This document shows, one piece after another, positions 59,095 to 64,000 of a stretch of 64,000 nt of DNA (positions are counted from its first letter, which is position 1; the number at the start of each line of letters is the position of its first letter). The position numbers and the translations under genes were made by a program. This DNA is from Pyrrhoderma lamaoense (lineage: Eukaryota; Basidiomycota; Agaricomycetes; Hymenochaetales; Hymenochaetaceae), in assembly GCA_002794735.1 (NCBI GenBank), contig NBAZ01000023.1, positions 1 through 64,000 on the forward strand. The letters are read 5' to 3'. The notes under the pieces were generated by a model. The model saw nothing but the letters and a program-made list of their open reading frames with translations. It made no database searches and was not told where the DNA came from.

Positions 59095-60810
59095 AAGTAT
59101 CAGTTATTTTGAGTATCTGTTGATATGGTTTCATCTTGGTAGTTTATTGTAGATATTAACTGAATGATATTGTGGAGATAAAAATAAGATGATAGTGAAA
59201 AGAGGGGAATGGGCAGGTTGAGTCATATGCGCGAATGTGCGGATGTACGGATGTGGCTCTAGCTCTAGCTCTAGTCCGGAGTAATTTAATCTTCATCTTT
59301 CTTCATCCTCATACTGATTCTTTGTTGTTATAAGTTCTTAGGATCTAGAGCCGTGTACGCCATTTTGTATTCTTTTTTTTGTTTTCTATTCTCTACTTCT
59401 TCTCATTCTTCTACTTCTTCTCTTTCTTCTTCCGCTTCGTACACACCTAGTTTGGGCTTGAGCCTGAGCCTGAGCCTTGAGGATACACGTGGGAAACGGG
59501 GGATGTGTTTGGGGAGCAAAGAAAGAGGGTAGGGAGATGAGATTAAGGCAGATGGGATGAGATGAGAGGGCCTAGGGATGGTTATCTAGAACTTTTGAAC
59601 TTCGTTCTATCTATTTAGTATCAAGTACTAAATTAGGTGTGTAGGATTACGTTATCTGCTTTTAGGTCGTAGTTCGGAATGTCTAGTTCATGCGATGGGT
59701 ATTTTTTTTTTCGGATAGGGTTAAGTATTGATGAAAGATGGAATGTGGTGGGGAGACGGAACGAGTTGGTTGTTTAGAAATAAGAATATTTGATTGGGTA
59801 GGTCCTGTTCAGAACTTAGGTGTTATTATTTAGTGCAATTATTAAGTTGGAGTAAATATACCGCCGTAGATCATATGTTTAATTAATTAATTTGTTTCCG
59901 CTATATGTATGTATACATGGGCATGTTATATGTTGAGCTACTTTCCTTTTTCTGATCATGCGAGGATGAGGGTGCCTATAAGGGGTGAGAATAAGATAAT
60001 CATTAAAAAAATTAATGATTAATGACTTACAATATTGTGCGATAATCATGTTAGATCATGAAATAGGTATGAGATGAGAGATATAGTATGTGGGGAGAAA
60101 CAACGAACGAATTGAGAAGGGGTACGGAAGCGGAAGTAGATGAAAAGCATAACCCCTAAAATTATCATGTTTGTGTACAGGAAAAGACTTTTTTTTTCAA
60201 AGGAAGAAGTAGTTGTGATATAAGATGAAATGAACGGAAATGAAGCGCATGGGCTAGAGCCCCTACCACGTGTTTTCGTGTGTTTCTTTTTTGTTATGAT
60301 TTAGGCACGTAATGATGATATGTGCATATGTTGGGAATTACCTATCTGTCTTCATTTATACTAACTACATGTATATAACATTATCAGTAGCGGTGATAGT
60401 TATAGAGAACTTTACTTCAGTATACTTTACCTTATTTTACTCTCACGAACATTTATATAGACTTTATCTTGGACATGATGGGTACATTGTACGTACATGT
60501 ATATTGAAAGTCATATAATGTAACATGCATGTGCAAACTCTTTGGATTGTTGCTTCGAGTAGAAAGTCGTTTCTGTGTTACCATGACTATGTTCATTGCT
60601 TCGTAGAGTCCTCATGTATGAGAACAAAAAATCAAGAAAAGGAAGGGAAGGGAATAATGTATTGGGAACTGAGAGACTCATAGATAGGTAGATAGTAGAT
60701 AGATATAGATGTGGATGTGTGATGTGTAGATGTACGTGTATTTCCCAGTGTGATAATTATTAGTACCCGGTGTTGTGTGACAACCAGATGGCACAGATAA
60801 AGATTGTAAT

Positions 60811-60850
60811 AGAAATAGAGATAGAGATAGAGATAGAGATAAAGATAGAG
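60811..60850. repeat. (AGATAG)n microsatellite
   Basis: About six imperfect hexamer units. Confidence 0.85.
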
Positions 60851-61451
60851 TCAAAGATAAAGATGGAGATAGAGATAACTGAAAGAGACCTCGAGGGTGA
60901 GTGTGAGCCGCGAGCTCGCGTGAGAGTCAAAGAAAAGAGAAAAGTAAGCACGAAAGAGAAAGCGATAGCATGTATGATAATTATTAATAATAAATTTACA
61001 TATGATGGATAGATGATGTCTAGAAGCGCTTTCTCCCCCGTCCTCCTTCGGGAGTTTCTTTGTACTTTCTCATCACTACCCATCATCATCCATCGTTATT
61101 ATCGTTTTCCTTATTTGGTTCATTCTCTACTTTCTTTTTTTATAGCATTAGCATTGCTCTATCATTAATAATTAATGATGTATAGTTGATACGGATGGAC
61201 GGATTATAACAGATAATCCACTGATAACTATATTTTCAACTTATCTAACTTGTCGCAAACTGATTTACATCGGCGAGGCGCCTCTTCCCTCCCCCCCTCT
61301 ATCCATAGTTCCATCGAGCCACCCATACCACGAGTACATGAGCACATGGGCAATTGAGCACAAGAACATAAGAGTACAAGAACACAAGAGTTGGATACCT
61401 CAGCCCCCAGCCTCTTCGGTCCTCCGAGCCTCCGAAGGCTTTTTAGCTTCC

Positions 61452-61465
61452 GGGGGGGGGGGGGG
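61452..61465. repeat. G14 tract in an inverted context
   Basis: Fourteen consecutive G, preceded by GCCTCCGAAGG-type dyads (61425-61450) and followed by TTCCCTTCGGGGG. Confidence 0.85.
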
Positions 61466-62260
61466 TTCCCTTCGGGGGTAAAAAAAAGAGTAGGCGCGTG
61501 CACAGGGTATAAGAGGGTATAAGTGGTATACGGAGGTAAGTTGTATTACATGACAGATGTTAGAATGTTAGATGTTAGAATGTTACTCATCATTTATTTA
61601 TCTCGCGCAATTGCCGCAAGCCCTCCTCTCTCTCTCTTTTTTTTCTTTTCTTTCTTATTTTTCTCGATTTTTTTTATCATGATTTTCTTTCTTTTTTTGG
61701 AATTGGAATAGATAGATATTAGATGGTGTCTGGTTCTGGGTGACGTTATCTAGTGATATTTATCATTTTATGTCATCATCATCGCACATTGCTCATTGCT
61801 CGTTCGATAATCACTTATTCATCAATCATGAGAAAGTAGGAAAGGGAGAGGGATAGAATAGATTTCGGGACCGTATAATGCTAAGAAAGGGAATAAGTCA
61901 TAAGAAGCCTAGGATGGGATGGGAAGGGAGATCATCGTCATAAGCTATTACTTTTCCTTTCCTTTCCTTTACTTAGATTGATTGAGTTTCCTTCTTGCTT
62001 CTTTCTCTCGGACACATGTACATCCGCATGTAGGCACGACACAAAATAGGTACCACGCACACGCACTACGCATACGAATTGAATAAACGAAGCAGAAGCA
62101 TCAAATGGTAGTGTAGCCTGATTGACAGTCAACGAAACGAAAGAAAAAAAAAGATTAAAAAAAGAAACGAAGTTCGAAGTTCTTGGCACTTTGAGTACTG
62201 GAGTTGGTTTATGAGTATACCAAACCAATAATGCGTAGTGTTTACAGCGTTTCTGTGGAT

Positions 62261-62302
62261 AAGTATAAGTATAAGTATAAGTATAAGTATAAGTGTAAGT
62301 GT
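62261..62302. repeat. (AAGTAT)n microsatellite
   Basis: About seven units of AAGTAT, the last two varied. Confidence 0.9.
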
Positions 62303-62561
62303 GGAGATAATATAAATAGAATATGGAAGTGATGTGAATTGAATCAGTAGGTGGTAAAGAGTAAAGAGAAGTGAGTTGGAGAATCATAATGCTCGCACGT
62401 GGAAGATGCGTGTTTGCCATGAGCCTCTGTCTCTTCTCTCTTCTCTTTGACTTCTCACTCTTCTTACTCTTCTTTGTTGATGGATTGGTTTGTGATTGAT
62501 TCGTTGAGGTGAACTTTAATTTGTTATTTGTTATGTTATATCTGGTTCCTTACTTAGTTAC

Positions 62562-62583
62562 ACTTACTTACTTACTTACTTAC
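62562..62583. repeat. (ACTT)n microsatellite
   Basis: Five to six ACTT units. Confidence 0.85.
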
Positions 62584-62920
62584 AATCTCATCACCCAAAT
62601 AAAAAATAAAAAAGAAGGGAGGGGGGGAGTCGAGAAGCAGAAACTGAGAAAGTTAAACAAAGTAGGGATGGAGGAAGGGAGGGGTAGAAGAAGAATGGAA
62701 TACAGAGTCTTCTTGGTTTTGTTGGCTCTTCGAACTTCCCTCAGCTCTCAGCTCTCATCTCTCTAGCGCCTCCTTAGAGCTCTCCATCTCTGGCTTTCCT
62801 GTCTTCGGTTTTTGGTCTTCCGTTTTCTATATCCGTTTTCCGTCTTCGCCCCATCTATCTATCTCTTTTCTCTTCTCTGGTTAGCCCTCAGCCCACAGCC
62901 ATCAAATTCGTAACCCTCAA

Positions 62921-62930
62921 CCCCCCCCCC
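62921..62930. repeat. C10 tract
   Basis: Ten consecutive C. Confidence 0.9.
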
Positions 62931-63158
62931 AAAGCCCATAACCCAGTACTTCTCATTCAACTATGCGCTTTATGTACCTTGGACTTCTTTATGTGTTAAG
63001 TAATAAGTAAAAAGTTGTAAGTGCAAGTAATAAGTAGTGAGTAGTGAGTAAATGAGGGTAGGTAGCTTCCTATAAGAGCGCTCTACCACCACTACCACCA
63101 CCTGTATGTGTATGTGTACGTGTACGTATGTAGTAATTTAGTTTAGGACGTAGCACGC

Positions 63159-63189
63159 GCGAAATGCGAAATGCGAGATGCGAAGTGCG
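63159..63189. repeat. GCGAAAT-type heptamer repeat
   Basis: Four varied units: GCGAAAT, GCGAAAT, GCGAGAT, GCGAAGT. Confidence 0.8.
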
Positions 63190-64000
63190 TAAAGAGAAGA
63201 AGTTGTCAAAGTCAAAGTATAGATAAGTGACAATTTGAGACGGATTGATGACTGACTGACACGATGGCTCGGGTTCCTGGGATGCACGGGGGCTTCCTTC
63301 TTGCTTCTTCTTCTACTTCTTTTTGTTTTTTGTTTTTCTTTAAACCGTTGTCTGTTCTTACCGTTTTTTATGGTACTTAGGATTCTTTATGTGTCATAGG
63401 AGAGGGTGACGAGTACACGAATACCTGAGATGAACAAGTGATGAACGTTGGATGATGGGATGATGGATGGTAATGAATAGCGATTTCGAGCAACTCATAC
63501 TTCTTTTTCATTTTTTAACTTTTCTTTTCTTTTCGTTAAGCGGGGAGTAGGAGTGACACTGTATGGCACCGTATGCTATACGATATACATTTAGTATACT
63601 TACGTCTAAATTTACCTATTTGTTTTGTTTTGTTTTGTGTACATGCGTATGATGTTATCAATGCTTGTGGATTGGGTTACTCGCGAATAGTGAGGTACGC
63701 TACGAGTGAGTATCTATCTGTACCTATTGGTACTTGATACTTGATAACGTGGATTGATAACTTGGACTTGGTGATGATTTTTTGTGACTGATTTTCTGTT
63801 TTGTTACGATGGTAGTTGGATGTTTTTAGTATAGGTTGATTTTTGGAGTTTTTGGAGTAGCGAATTTTACTTGAACTTGTAGCGAGTTTTACTGGTCTTG
63901 GTATTGGTTATTGTTTGTCGATTATGTTGTTGTTTGCTGTTATTTGAGGTTTCCGTAGTGTACCTATACCAATACCAATACCTATACTATACCTATACTA

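Larger units (their letters stand above)
43515..64000. other. Gene desert of about 20 kb
   Basis: No open frame longer than about 165 codons, and none shows a domain, a signal of protein composition or a believable exon chain on either strand. The sequence is largely unique but studded with microsatellites, long T or T/C tracts, purine tracts and G/C homopolymers (listed separately). Density of such tracts is far above that of the left 43 kb. It could be the large regulatory and untranslated upstream region of a gene beyond 64000, a locus of noncoding RNAs, or a structural chromosome region. No transposon end or retroelement frame was recognised in it. Confidence 0.6.

Noticed and set aside
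61938..62420. 160-codon minus-strand frame with a Tyr-Thr repeat
   Set aside because: It is a translation of the AAGTAT microsatellite and flanking pyrimidine tracts.
1..64000. tRNA, rRNA and CRISPR arrays
   Set aside because: No T-loop-like GTTCGANTCC outside coding exons, no rRNA-like blocks, and no spaced direct repeats; CRISPR is not expected in a fungus.
63958..64000. Repeats of CCTATACCAATA-type at the right edge as a telomere
   Set aside because: Irregular and not TTAGGG-like; it is an ordinary microsatellite cut by the window end.

Overview
The window is nuclear DNA from a filamentous basidiomycete, most likely an Agaricomycete. Genes carry several short GT-AG introns (about 45-150 nt). 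An F-box protein of mushroom type, cerato-platanin genes, a small Ras-like GTPase of the Spg1 type and a transposase of a kind I associate with agarics all point the same way. The species cannot be named from the sequence alone. Exon coordinates below were built by hand from splice consensus and reading-frame continuity; the stated totals all divide by three except where a frameshift is flagged.

Left third (1-16 kb): sparse and AT-rich. It holds a tiny two-finger C2H2 gene (2.2-2.5 kb), a second single-finger ORF (1.1-1.4 kb), a GC-richer pyrimidine-rich island that looks like a solo LTR (3.66-4.37 kb), a decayed pseudogene (4.7-5.4 kb) of an intact two-exon gene at 10.1-11.2 kb, a multi-exon membrane protein (5.7-6.5 kb), a small secreted protein (12.1-12.8 kb) and an acetyltransferase fused to an Mss4-like zinc domain (13.5-14.7 kb).

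Middle (16-44 kb): the gene-rich part. In order: septation GTPase spg1 (-), V-ATPase subunit E (+), a dienoyl-CoA isomerase-like gene (-), an F-box protein (-), a one-finger C2H2 protein (+), then a tandem duplication of about 2.3 kb with one cerato-platanin gene per copy. The left copy is split by a 4.8-kb DNA transposon (8-bp target duplication, 73-bp terminal inverted repeats, KDZ-like transposase with one internal stop) and by a 211-bp MITE with TA duplication; the right copy lacks both insertions. After it come a small hydrophilic protein (+), transaldolase (+), proteasome subunit beta-3 (-) and glycyl-tRNA synthetase (+); the last two are divergent.

Right third (43.5-64 kb): about 20 kb with no gene I can support. 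It is full of microsatellites, pyrimidine and purine tracts, and G or C runs of 10-14 bases.

Most noteworthy: the transposon carries perfect or near-perfect inverted repeats at every scale (subterminal hairpins, a tandem palindrome array before the start codon, a 43-bp perfect palindrome inside an intron, and many stem-loops within the coding exons). Also noteworthy is a cluster of single-base frameshifts at 18.7-20.1 kb in otherwise conserved genes, which may be real or may be assembly error.
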